Assembly (NCBI RefSeq): GCF_024198215.1
Contig: NZ_JAKCFA010000023.1
Coordinates: forward strand, 141,689 to 205,688
Direction: 5' to 3'
Origin: Myxococcus qinghaiensis
Lineage (GTDB): Bacteria; Myxococcota; Myxococcia; Myxococcales; Myxococcaceae
Length of the DNA stretch: 64,000 nucleotides
The notes under the pieces are model-generated. The model ran no database searches. It saw only the letters and a list, made by a program, of their open reading frames with translations, and had not been told where the DNA came from. A program made the position numbers and the translations under genes. Every line of letters starts with the position of its first letter. Within the stretch, counting starts at the first letter, position 1. Of the stretch, positions 36,864-44,020 are shown piece after piece.

Positions 36864-36892
36864 TTGACGTTACGCTCGAATCGATGCATTTG
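36864..36892 (+). promoter_or_regulatory. Promoter of the NO-response operon
   Basis: TTGACG (36864-36869) and CATTTG (36887-36892) have 17 bp spacing. The second element lies within the NsrR palindrome, as expected for repression by blocking RNA polymerase. The -10 match is weak, so the exact start is uncertain. Confidence 0.4.
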
Positions 36893-36903
36893 AAATGCAT
36901 CTT
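36881..36903 (+). promoter_or_regulatory. NsrR-type nitric oxide operator
   Basis: The core GATGCATTTGAAATGCATC (36883-36901) is a perfect 19 bp palindrome. Established knowledge: NsrR of Escherichia coli binds two 11 bp arms around one base with the core ATGCATTT-N-AAATGCAT. Within the full 23 bp, 18 of the 20 fixed positions agree by my count; only the outer-left AA is TC. It stands 33 bp before the hemoglobin start. The third gene of the operon encodes an NsrR-like protein, so the site and regulator agree. Confidence 0.85.
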
Positions 36904-36936
36904 TAGGCCCGGACCGGGCGAAAGGGGCGGACCGAG

Positions 36937-37320
36937 ATGAGCACGGCGGCGCAGGAGAAGAGCGTTTACGAGCAGATTGGCGGAGAGCCGGCGATGGCGG
37001 CGGCGGTGGACGTGTTCTACCGGAAGGTGCTGTCGGACGACCGCATCAGCCACTTCTTCGAGGACGTGGACATGGAGCGCCAGGCCGCGAAGCAGAAGGC
37101 GTTCCTGACGATGGTGACGGGCGGCCCGTCGAACTACTCGGGCAAGGACATGCGCGCGGGGCATGCGCCCCTGGTGAAGCGCGGGCTGAACGAGACGCAC
37201 TTCGACGCGGTGGTGGAGCACCTGCGCGCGACGCTGGAGGAGCTCAACGTGCCCGCGCCGCTGGTGGAGCGGGTGCTCTCCATCGCCGGTGGCGCTCGCG
37301 CGGACGTGCTCAACCGCTGA
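36937..37320 (+). CDS. glbN: Group I truncated hemoglobin
   Basis: The 127-residue heme protein has the 2-over-2 globin pattern: SVYEQIGGEPAMAAAVDVFY, with Tyr28 at the B10 position that binds ligand in TrHbN, and the proximal His76 in KDMRAGHAPLVKRGLNETHF. Truncated hemoglobins of this group oxidise NO to nitrate when oxygen is bound, or store ligand. It starts at ATG 36937 (AAAGGGGCGG upstream), 33 bp after an NsrR operator, and is followed in the same direction by a flavin reductase 18 bp away. Together they are a two-protein stand-in for flavohemoglobin Hmp. Confidence 0.93.
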   Translation: MSTAAQEKSVYEQIGGEPAMAAAVDVFYRKVLSDDRISHFFEDVDMERQAAKQKAFLTMVTGGPSNYSGKDMRAGHAPLVKRGLNETHFDAVVEHLRATLEELNVPAPLVERVLSIAGGARADVLNR

Positions 37321-37338
37321 AGCCACCGGAGGCGCGCC

Positions 37339-38328
37339 ATGGCCAGGGTCAAGCACGAGTCACGGTGGTATCCGCTGGAGTCCGAGGAGAGCGTGCTGGA
37401 CGGCCTCTTGCGACAGGGGGTGGCGGTGCCGAACGCGTGCCGCGCCGGAGCCTGTCAGTCCTGCCTCATGCGCGCGCTGTCGGGCGAAATCCCGGAGGCC
37501 GCGCGCGTGGGGCTGAAGGACACGCTGCGCACGCAGGGCTACTTCCTCGCGTGTGTCTGCAAGCCCGTCGCGGGCACGGAGCTGGAGGTGGCGGGCGCGG
37601 ACGCGCTGCGTGTGCCCGCGCGCATCGACTCGCTGACGCTCTTGTCCGCAAGCGTGCTGCGGGTGCGGCTGTCCACCGACGCGCCCTTCGACTACCGCGC
37701 GGGGCAGTACGTGTCACTGCTGCGGGCGGATGGGCTGGCTCGCAGCTACTCCCTGGCGAGCCTGCCGCGCGAGGGTCTGCTGGAGCTGCACGTGCGCCTG
37801 ATACCAGGCGGGGCGATGAGCGGCTGGCTCGCCCGGGAAGCGCGCGTCGGTGACACCGTGGCGGTGCAAGGCCCTGCCGGGAGTTGCTTCTACGTGCCCG
37901 GCCATCCCGAGCAGCCGCTGCTGCTGGCGGGCACCGGCACGGGGCTGGCTCCGCTCCACGGCATCGTCCGGGACGCGCTGGAGTCGGGGCACACCGGACC
38001 CATCTGGCTCTTCCACGGCGCGCGCACGCCCGAGGGGCTCTACCTGATGGACGCGCTGCGTGAGCTGGCCGCGCGACACTCGGGTTTCCACTACAGGCCT
38101 TGTGTGTTGACGGGCGGCAGCCGCGACGTGGCCGAGGGCGCCCTCGACGTGCTCATCCGCGCGGAGTGCCCCAGGCCGGTGGGCTTCCGTGCGTGGCTCT
38201 GCGGCGATTCTGGAATGGTGTTATCCCTGCGCAAGAAGCTCTTCCTCTCGGGACTCTCGCTGAAGGACCTCCACGCGGATGCCTTCCTGCCGAGCGCTCC
38301 CCGGGTGGAGCCCGTCGGAGCCCGCTGA
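37339..38328 (+). CDS. 2Fe-2S / FAD / NAD(P)H reductase
   Basis: The 329-residue oxidoreductase has three parts: a plant-type 2Fe-2S ferredoxin domain (residues 1-85, Cys34, Cys39, Cys42 and Cys72 in ACRAGACQSCLMR and FLACVCKP), a ferredoxin-reductase FAD domain (RSYSLAS motif) and an NAD(P) domain (LLLAGTGTGLAPLHGIVRDA). This is the phenol-hydroxylase/BenC reductase group. It starts at ATG 37339 after GGAGG, 18 bp downstream of glbN. I infer that it returns electrons to the truncated hemoglobin after NO dioxygenation, the same job done by the C-terminal half of Hmp. Confidence 0.9.
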   Translation: MARVKHESRWYPLESEESVLDGLLRQGVAVPNACRAGACQSCLMRALSGEIPEAARVGLKDTLRTQGYFLACVCKPVAGTELEVAGADALRVPARIDSLTLLSASVLRVRLSTDAPFDYRAGQYVSLLRADGLARSYSLASLPREGLLELHVRLIPGGAMSGWLAREARVGDTVAVQGPAGSCFYVPGHPEQPLLLAGTGTGLAPLHGIVRDALESGHTGPIWLFHGARTPEGLYLMDALRELAARHSGFHYRPCVLTGGSRDVAEGALDVLIRAECPRPVGFRAWLCGDSGMVLSLRKKLFLSGLSLKDLHADAFLPSAPRVEPVGAR

Positions 38329-38330
38329 CC

Positions 38331-38777
38331 GTGCACCTCACCCTCCACGCCGACTACTCGCTGCGCGTCCTGCTCTACCTCGCCGCCCGTCCTGGAAGGC
38401 TCGCCTCCACCCAGGAGCTGGCGGACGCGTACGGCATCTCCAAGCACCACCTGGTGCGGGTGGTGCAGACGCTGTCGGGCGAGGGCTTCGTGGAAGTCAA
38501 AGCGGGCCGCTCCGGCGGCGTCACGCTGGCACGCCCCCCGAAGGACATCTCCGTGGGCAAGGTGCTGCGCGCGGCGGAGCCGGACTTCGAATTGGTGGAG
38601 TGCTTCAACCGTGAAACCAACACGTGCCCCATCGCCCCGGCCTGTGGGCTCAAGGGCGTGCTGGCCGAGGCGCGCGAGGCCTTCCTCGCCGTGCTGGACC
38701 GGTACACACTGGCGGACCTGGTCGGCCGCTCCCGCAAGGATTTGGCCGACTTCTTCCTTCCCGTGACGGCGCCATGA
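38331..38777 (+). CDS. nsrR: Rrf2-family NO sensor regulator, NsrR-like
   Basis: The 148-residue repressor starts at GTG 38331, 2 bp after the reductase stop. Residues 1-75 form the Rrf2 winged helix (HLTLHADYSLRVLLYLAARP, GISKHHLVRVVQTLSGEGFV, GRSGGVTLARPP). Three Cys (91, 99, 105) in ECFNRETNTCPIAPACGLKG match the 4Fe-4S-binding region of NsrR (Cys91, 96 and 102 in Escherichia coli), and DRYTLADLV is typical of that family. NO attacks the cluster and releases the DNA. The spacing between the first two Cys is two residues longer than in E. coli. The matching operator lies upstream of the operon, so it should repress its own unit. Confidence 0.9.
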   Translation: MHLTLHADYSLRVLLYLAARPGRLASTQELADAYGISKHHLVRVVQTLSGEGFVEVKAGRSGGVTLARPPKDISVGKVLRAAEPDFELVECFNRETNTCPIAPACGLKGVLAEAREAFLAVLDRYTLADLVGRSRKDLADFFLPVTAP

Positions 38778-39034
38778 CCTCTGCCCCGCTCGAGCTGTTC
38801 CACCGCATCGCCGACAAGCCCTCCGCCGCGGCGCGCCGCTACATCGTCGACCACGCGCTGGAGGACCGCATCGTCTTCCGCAACCTCGTGTACGCGGAGG
38901 CCGAGCTGGACTGGACGCTGCATGGCGGCCACTCCACACCCGCACTCTGGGACGGGACGCACCTGCACCAGGGCGCGGAGGCGGTGCTGGCGCGCTTGCA
39001 GGCCGTCGTCAACCTGGGCCGCGACGACGCGTGA
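38774..39034 (+). CDS. Small thioredoxin-fold (glutaredoxin/GST-N-like) protein
   Basis: The 86-residue protein starts at ATG 38774, overlapping the nsrR stop by 4 bp (ATGA), so translation is coupled. The sequence has an alpha-helix after a first strand (LELFHRIADKPSAAARRYIV, DHALEDRIVFRNLV), and a cis-Pro-like turn followed by beta-strands (HSTPALWDGTHLHQGAEAVL). It lacks the CxxC or CxxS redox motif. The fold and the link to NO response suggest a glutathione-type or scaffolding role. Neither the substrate nor the partner is known. Confidence 0.75.
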   Translation: MTSAPLELFHRIADKPSAAARRYIVDHALEDRIVFRNLVYAEAELDWTLHGGHSTPALWDGTHLHQGAEAVLARLQAVVNLGRDDA

Positions 39035-39438
39035 CGCGTGACGGCGCGTGTGCCGACTCCCGCGTGGGGCTGCCACCTGCGCGCTCCTCGTGCGCCATGC
39101 GCTCCGTGTGAGCGGACGCGCTGAAGCTTCCGGAGTTGGACACGCGTGCAGGTGCGCGAATGCATGCTGGTGCTCGGGCTTGCCGCGCGCGTGCTGGTTG
39201 CGATAGTCAGCCCACCCCCGCGTGTGACGACTCGGGGGGCACGAGGCAAGGAGGGTGGACGGTGATGACGGCGGGCGTCCTGGTGTACGGAGCGGAAGTC
39301 GTTCGCGTGAAACACGCGGGTGCCGTCCTCCTCCGCGAGTCAAGTCCCCACGCGTGTCATTTCGTCGGAAGCCGCGCGCGATTCGCGCGCTTCTCCCTGT
39401 CCGTCCAGCCCTGAGCCTCGGTTAATCTCCTCGAATCC
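39035..39438. other. Gap between the NO operon and the ADP-ribosylglycohydrolase gene
   Basis: These 404 bp show no convincing gene. A 49-codon plus-strand frame (39265-39414, MTAGVLVYGAEVVRVKHAGA) has GGAGGGTGG upstream, but its composition after residue 25 looks random. ATGCAT occurs once near 39161 without a second arm. It may hold the promoter of the next gene. Confidence 0.35.
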
Positions 39439-40467
39439 ATGCCGCTGACTCCCTCCGAGCGCCAGGACAGGTTCCAAGCGGCGTTCGTGGGGCTCGCCAT
39501 TGGGGATGCGCTCGGCTTTCCGCTGCGCGGAATCCCCCCCGCGAGCCTCGCGCGGCTGCCGGGGCTCGCCGAGGACTTCGCGCCCAGGCCGCGCGGCAAG
39601 TTCGCCAAGGGCCAGTTCAGCGACGACACGCAGCTCTTGCTCGCGGCGGCGGAGAGCGTCATCCGCGAGGGCCGCGTGGACGGGCGCAGCGCGGCGGCGC
39701 ACCTGGCGTGGCTGTGGCAGGAGGGCATCATCCTCCAGCCGCCCCGCAGCCTCGCGGAGTCGCTCCAGCGGCTCTCCAGCGGCACGCCGTGGATGAGCGC
39801 GGGCGCGCCCCTGGGCACGCGCTGTCCGTCGGTGCTCAGCCGCTCGCTGGTGGTGGGCCTGTTGGAGAGCGGGCAGCGCGCGCGCCTGCCGCATGACGCG
39901 GGCGTGCTCACCGTCATCACCCACAAGGACCCTGTCTGTTCCGCCGCCGCCGCCGCCTTCGCGCAGGCCGCCGCGCTGGGCATGGAGGAGGCGCCGCTGA
40001 CGCCCTCGGCCTTCTGCGAGCAGCTGTCGCTGACGGCCGCCGTGCACGACAAGGGACTGGCGGAGGAGCTGCGGCACCTGCCCCGGCTCCTGACGTGGGA
40101 CACCGCGCGCGCGCTGTCGCAGCTTCGCAAGGTGGGCGTGCCCCCCAGCGAGCTGAAGGGCGTGGACGGGCTGCCCTCGCACGTGGTGCCCGTGCTGCTG
40201 ACGTCGCTGTACGCCGCGCTGAAGGTGCCCCACGACTTCCGCGAGGCGGTGGCGCTGGTGCTGCGCTGTGGCGGAGAAGCGGACGTCGCGGCGGCGTTGA
40301 CGGGCGCGTTGCTGGGCGCGCACCTGGGCACGCGCGCGCTCCCCGCGCGCCTGCGCAAGCAGGTGCTGTACATGGACAACCTGGTGGACACCGCGGACCG
40401 ACTGTTCCGGGCCCACCAGGTGCGCGAGACGCTGGCCACGGCCCTGGCCCACCAACGCCGCCGCTAG
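39439..40467 (+). CDS. ADP-ribosylglycohydrolase (DraG-like) with altered metal motif
   Basis: The 342-residue protein matches the ARH/DraG family. The N-terminal motif is AFVGLAIGDALGFPL, the second metal/substrate motif is FSDDTQLLLAAAESV, and the C-terminal motif GGEADVAAALTGALLGAHLG replaces the common GGDTDT-type sequence. The family removes ADP-ribose from proteins, nucleic acids or small molecules using two magnesium ions. Here the first Asp of the last motif is Glu, and Thr is Val, while the second Asp stays. Activity may be weak, changed or lost. Start ATG 39439 fits the family. Confidence 0.85.
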   Translation: MPLTPSERQDRFQAAFVGLAIGDALGFPLRGIPPASLARLPGLAEDFAPRPRGKFAKGQFSDDTQLLLAAAESVIREGRVDGRSAAAHLAWLWQEGIILQPPRSLAESLQRLSSGTPWMSAGAPLGTRCPSVLSRSLVVGLLESGQRARLPHDAGVLTVITHKDPVCSAAAAAFAQAAALGMEEAPLTPSAFCEQLSLTAAVHDKGLAEELRHLPRLLTWDTARALSQLRKVGVPPSELKGVDGLPSHVVPVLLTSLYAALKVPHDFREAVALVLRCGGEADVAAALTGALLGAHLGTRALPARLRKQVLYMDNLVDTADRLFRAHQVRETLATALAHQRRR

Positions 40468-40643
40468 CCCCTCGCGAGTCTCCCCAGGCAGGCGACCAGG
40501 CGGGCCGGTCCTGCACTTCCAGGCGGGCTTTGCGCGCTCGTCCGCCCTGCCCACCTTGTCCGGAGGAGTGGGGCCAGGTGCCGGCCGAGCGGACGGGCGC
40601 GCACCCGGGAGTCCCCCTCCACGGAACGCGGGAGACGTGAGTC

Positions 40644-41048
40644 GTGGACCTCGAATCGGAACGCCTGGAACGGAGCCAACTGGAGTCGCTCTCCACGACG
40701 GAGCTCATCCGGCATGCCCTGGCGGAGACGCGCCTGTTGGTGCGCGCCGAGGTGCTGCACGCCAAGAAGGAGCTTCGTGACGAGCTGAAGGCCGCGCGCA
40801 CCGCGGGCATCCTCATTGGCGCGGGCGCGGTGCTGGCCCTCACGTCGCTGGCGGTGCTCTTCGTGGCGCTGGGCCTGGCCCTGCCCCTGGGCGCGGCCCT
40901 GGGCGTGCTGCTGGTGGGCGTGGTGCTGCTCGCCATCGCCGGCGGCATGCTCTTCCTGGGCAGCAAGCGGGTGCCCAAGAAGCCCCTGACGCACACGCAG
41001 GAGCGTCTGAAGCTCGACTACCAGCTCACACGGGAGACGCTGCAATGA
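40644..41048 (+). CDS. Holin-superfamily-III-like membrane protein
   Basis: The 134-residue protein starts at GTG 40644. An amphipathic N-terminal helix (SQLESLSTTELIRHALAETR, LLVRAEVLHAKKELRDELKA) is followed by two membrane helices (residues about 54-77 and 84-105, AGAVLALTSLAVLFVALGLA) and a charged tail. It matches the Phage_holin_3_6/YqjE pattern, which in bacterial chromosomes is usually a housekeeping membrane protein and not a phage gene. Translation is coupled to the next gene through ATGA. Confidence 0.78.
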   Translation: MDLESERLERSQLESLSTTELIRHALAETRLLVRAEVLHAKKELRDELKAARTAGILIGAGAVLALTSLAVLFVALGLALPLGAALGVLLVGVVLLAIAGGMLFLGSKRVPKKPLTHTQERLKLDYQLTRETLQ

Positions 41049-41554
41049 ACGGCAACGGCCGAGGGGGCAACGAGCTGGCGGAGCGTCAACGCCACGTCGA
41101 CCACCGCATCACCAAGGGCATGGATGACCGCAAGCAGGTGGAGCAGACCGCGGACCGCATCCGGGATGAGCTCCTGTTGACGTTGGAGGAGTTGGACCGG
41201 CGGCGCGGGCGCATCCTCGATGTCCGCTATCAGGCGAAGCAGCACTCGGGCGCGCTGGTGGCCGCGGGCGCCGTGGCCATGGTGCTGGTGGGCGCGGGCG
41301 TGGGCCTGGCCATCTACCGCTCCCGCCACCGCGCGGAGGTGCTGCGCAAGAAGCGGCGCAAGGCGCTCCAGCGGGCCTGGGAGCATCCGGACCAGGTGGC
41401 CGCCAGCGCGGACCAGCGCCCCGTGGGCGCCGAGCTGGGCCGCAAGCTCGTCCTCATCTTCGCCACCACGCTGGCCACCGCCGTGGCCAAGAACTCCGTG
41501 AAGACGCTCGTGCCCGCCCGTCAGGCCCCGAGCCCCGCTTTGCCGGAGGAGTAG
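41045..41554 (+). CDS. DUF3618-like single-helix membrane protein
   Basis: The 169-residue protein overlaps the previous stop by 4 bp (ATGA). The N-terminal soluble part has RDELLLTLEELDRRRGRILD, resembling the DUF3618 signature (T-L-x-x-L), followed by a membrane helix (AKQHSGALVAAGAVAMVLVG) and basic patches (KKRRKALQRAW). The C-terminal region has a second weak hydrophobic segment (LVLIFATTLATAVAK). The coupled pair with the holin-like gene is a typical myxobacterial/actinobacterial layout. Role unknown. Confidence 0.72.
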   Translation: MNGNGRGGNELAERQRHVDHRITKGMDDRKQVEQTADRIRDELLLTLEELDRRRGRILDVRYQAKQHSGALVAAGAVAMVLVGAGVGLAIYRSRHRAEVLRKKRRKALQRAWEHPDQVAASADQRPVGAELGRKLVLIFATTLATAVAKNSVKTLVPARQAPSPALPEE

Positions 41555-41574
41555 AAAATCTGAATGCGTAACAA

Positions 41575-41601
41575 ATGGGCATAATGCATTCTGATGCCCA
41601 T
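41575..41601. promoter_or_regulatory. Inverted repeat and NsrR-half-like palindrome at the cydA start
   Basis: Arms ATGGGCAT (41575-41582) and ATGCCCAT (41594-41601) flank the inner palindrome AATGCATT (41583-41590). The right arm contains both candidate start codons. CATAAT (41580-41585) could be a -10 box, which would put transcription start at or near the ATG. AATGCAT also equals part of an NsrR arm, but a second arm is missing. Confidence 0.45.
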
Positions 41602-42946
41602 GACGGACCTGCTCTATGCGCGGGCGCAGATGGGCCTGTCGCTCGCGTTCCACATCGTGTTCGCGGCGGCGGGCGTGGCGTTGCCAGTGCTCATGGTGCT
41701 GAGTGACTGGAAGCAGCGGCGCACGGGAGATGCCGACTATCGGAAGCTGAGCCAGAAGCTGGCGAAGGGGACGGCCATCCTCTTCGCGGTGGGCGCGGTG
41801 AGCGGCACGGTGTTGTCGTTCGAGCTGGGCCTGCTGTGGCCGGAGTTCATGGGCCAGTACGGCGAAGTCATCGGCCTGCCCTTCAGCCTGGAGGGCGTGG
41901 CGTTCTTCACCGAGGCCATCTTCCTGGGCATCTATTTGTACGGCCGCGAGCGGGTGTCGCCGGGGCTGCACCTGTTCTCCGGCGTCATGGTGGCGGTGAG
42001 CGGCGCGGCCAGCGCGTTCTTCGTCACGCTGGTCAACGTGTTCATGAACGACCCGTCGGGCTTCGTGGCCACGCCGCACGGGCCCACGGATATCGAACCG
42101 CTGAAGGCGATGTTCAGCCCGGGCTGGCTCACCCAGACGTCGCACGTGCTGCTCTCCTGCTATCAGGCGAGCGCGTTCGCGATGGCGGGCATCCACGCCT
42201 TCGTGCTCTTGCGCCATCCGGGCTCGGCCTTCCATCGCAAGGCGCTGTCGGTGGCGCTGCCGCTCGCGTGTGTCACCGCGCTGCTCCAGCCCGTTGTCGG
42301 AGACCTGTCCGCCAAGCACGTGGCGAAGGCGCAGCCGGTGAAGCTGGCGGCGATGGAGGGACAGTTCGAGACGGAGCGCGGCGCGCCGCTGCGGGTGGGC
42401 GGGTTGCCGGACGTGGAGACGGGGACTGTCTCGCACGCGTTGGACATCCCCAAGGGCCTGTCCATCCTCGCGTTTGGAGATCCGAACGCGGAGGTGAAGG
42501 GGCTCAACGAGTTCCCTCGCGACACGTGGCCGCCGGTGGCGAAGGTGCACGTGGCCTTCCAGGTGATGGTGGGCACGGGCAGCGCCATGGCGTTGCTGGC
42601 GCTGGTGACGCTCGGGTACCGGTGGCGCAGGAAGGCGTGGCCCTCGGGGCGGAAGATGATGTGGGCGTGGCTGGTGTCGGGGCCGCTCGGGCTGGTGGCG
42701 TTGGAGGCGGGGTGGCTCGTCACCGAGTGGGGACGGCAGCCGTGGATTGTCCGGGGCGTCATGCGCACGGCGGACGCGGTGACGCCGGTGCCGCACCTGG
42801 CCGCGCCGTTCTGGACCTTCACCGTCGTGTACGTGTTCCTCGGCGTGGTGGTGGTGGCGCTGTTGAAGCGGCAGGTGGCGGACACGCTGCCGGACCGCGA
42901 GCCGAAGGGGCCTGACGCGAAGGGAGGCGGGGCCCATGTCCACTGA
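41594..42946 (+). CDS. cydA: Cytochrome bd-type (CIO) quinol oxidase subunit I
   Basis: The 450-residue integral membrane protein has the heme b595/d ligand His in MGLSLAFHIVFAAAG, the heme b558 His in ASAFAMAGIHAFVLL, and the second b558 ligand Met in VHVAFQVMVGTGS. The conserved GWLVTEWGRQPWIVRG follows. The Q-loop is short, as in cyanide-insensitive oxidases. It oxidises quinol and reduces oxygen to water without proton pumping, and the family resists NO and cyanide. ATG 41594 or 41600 (Met-Pro-Met) could be the start. There is no ribosome binding site before either. Confidence 0.95.
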   Translation: MPMTDLLYARAQMGLSLAFHIVFAAAGVALPVLMVLSDWKQRRTGDADYRKLSQKLAKGTAILFAVGAVSGTVLSFELGLLWPEFMGQYGEVIGLPFSLEGVAFFTEAIFLGIYLYGRERVSPGLHLFSGVMVAVSGAASAFFVTLVNVFMNDPSGFVATPHGPTDIEPLKAMFSPGWLTQTSHVLLSCYQASAFAMAGIHAFVLLRHPGSAFHRKALSVALPLACVTALLQPVVGDLSAKHVAKAQPVKLAAMEGQFETERGAPLRVGGLPDVETGTVSHALDIPKGLSILAFGDPNAEVKGLNEFPRDTWPPVAKVHVAFQVMVGTGSAMALLALVTLGYRWRRKAWPSGRKMMWAWLVSGPLGLVALEAGWLVTEWGRQPWIVRGVMRTADAVTPVPHLAAPFWTFTVVYVFLGVVVVALLKRQVADTLPDREPKGPDAKGGGAHVH

Positions 42947-43961
42947 CGCGGTGCTGGGCTTCGTGCTGGCGGGGACGTTCGTGCTCTACGCGCTGTTTGG
43001 CGGCGCGGACTTCGGTGGCGGGGTGTGGGACCTCTTGTCCTTCGGGCCGCGCAAGGCGGAGCAGCGGGCGCTCATCGCTCGCGCCATGGGGCCGGTGTGG
43101 GAGGTGAATCACATCTGGCTCATCGTGGGCGTGGTGCTGTTGTTCGCGGGGTTTCCTCGCGCCTTCGCGGCGCTGAGCGTGGCGCTGCATGTGCCGCTGA
43201 CGTTGCTGCTGTTGGGCATCGTCTTCCGGGGCGCGGCCTTCACCTTCCGCACCTACGACATGCGAGGCGACGCCGCGCAGCGGCAGTGGGGGCTGGTGTT
43301 CAGCGGGGCGAGCATCGTCGCGCCGCTGCTGCTGGGCATGTGCGTGGGCGCGGTGGTGAGCGGCTCCATCCGCGTGGAGGGCAGGGTGGTGGTGAGCGGC
43401 TTCTTCGCGTCGTGGCTGTCGCCCTTCTCGTGGGCGGTGGGGGTCCTGGCGCTGGCGCTCTTCGCCTTCCTGGCGGCGGTGTTCCTCACGCACGAGGCGT
43501 CTGGAGCGGAGCTGCGAGAGGATTTCCGCAAGCGCGCGCTCGGCGCGGGTGTGGCGGTGTTCATCGCGGCGCTCGTGGTGTTGTTGCTCGCGCGCGAGGG
43601 GGCGCCTCGGGTGTGGGAGGGGTTGTCGCGCTCGCCCTTCGCGCTGGCGCTGCATGGGGCGACAGGAGTGGCGGCCGTGACGGCGTTCGCCTTGCTGTGG
43701 ACGCGTCGCTTCCAGTGGGCGCGACTGGCGGCGGCCCTCCAGGCCGGGCTCATCGTCCTGGGCTGGGCGGCGTCCCAGTATCCCTATCTGGTGGTGCCGG
43801 ACGTGACGCTGCAGGGCGCGGCGGCGAGCCCCGCGGCGCAGCGCTTGTTGCTCATCGCGCTCGCGGTGGGAGCGCTCACGGTGATTCCGTCCATCGCGCT
43901 GTTGTTCCGGGTGTTCCGCCCCAGGCCCGAGGGCGCGTCCACCGGGGACTCCGGACACTGA
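42936..43961 (+). CDS. cydB: Cytochrome bd-type (CIO) quinol oxidase subunit II
   Basis: The 341-residue subunit has eight to nine membrane helices, starting with VLGFVLAGTFVLYALFGGAD, the conserved FGGGVWDLLSFG loop, AMGPVWEVNHIWLIVGVVLL and later LLLGMCVGAVVSG. It pairs with CydA to bind the hemes. Its start (ATG 42936) overlaps the end of cydA by 11 bp, so the two are translationally coupled. No cydX-like small gene is visible after it. Confidence 0.95.
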   Translation: MSTDAVLGFVLAGTFVLYALFGGADFGGGVWDLLSFGPRKAEQRALIARAMGPVWEVNHIWLIVGVVLLFAGFPRAFAALSVALHVPLTLLLLGIVFRGAAFTFRTYDMRGDAAQRQWGLVFSGASIVAPLLLGMCVGAVVSGSIRVEGRVVVSGFFASWLSPFSWAVGVLALALFAFLAAVFLTHEASGAELREDFRKRALGAGVAVFIAALVVLLLAREGAPRVWEGLSRSPFALALHGATGVAAVTAFALLWTRRFQWARLAAALQAGLIVLGWAASQYPYLVVPDVTLQGAAASPAAQRLLLIALAVGALTVIPSIALLFRVFRPRPEGASTGDSGH

Positions 43962-44020
43962 CGCGCGCGAGGCAGTGAGAGGCCCCGCAACCAGGAGTTC
44001 GGGGGCGGGTTCCTGGAGGC

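Noticed and set aside
39265..39414. A 49-codon frame with GGAGGGTGG upstream
   Set aside because: Only the start context is good; the second half looks random and it ends near the next gene's start. It is noted in the gap entry only.
40644..41554. Phage remnant suggested by the holin-like gene
   Set aside because: No lysin, capsid or integrase is nearby, and holin-III-like plus DUF3618-like pairs are common chromosomal membrane genes.
41018..42943. A 641-codon minus-strand frame opposite cydA
   Set aside because: It is antisense to cydA, rich in Arg, His and Gln, with no domain; high GC keeps such frames open by chance.
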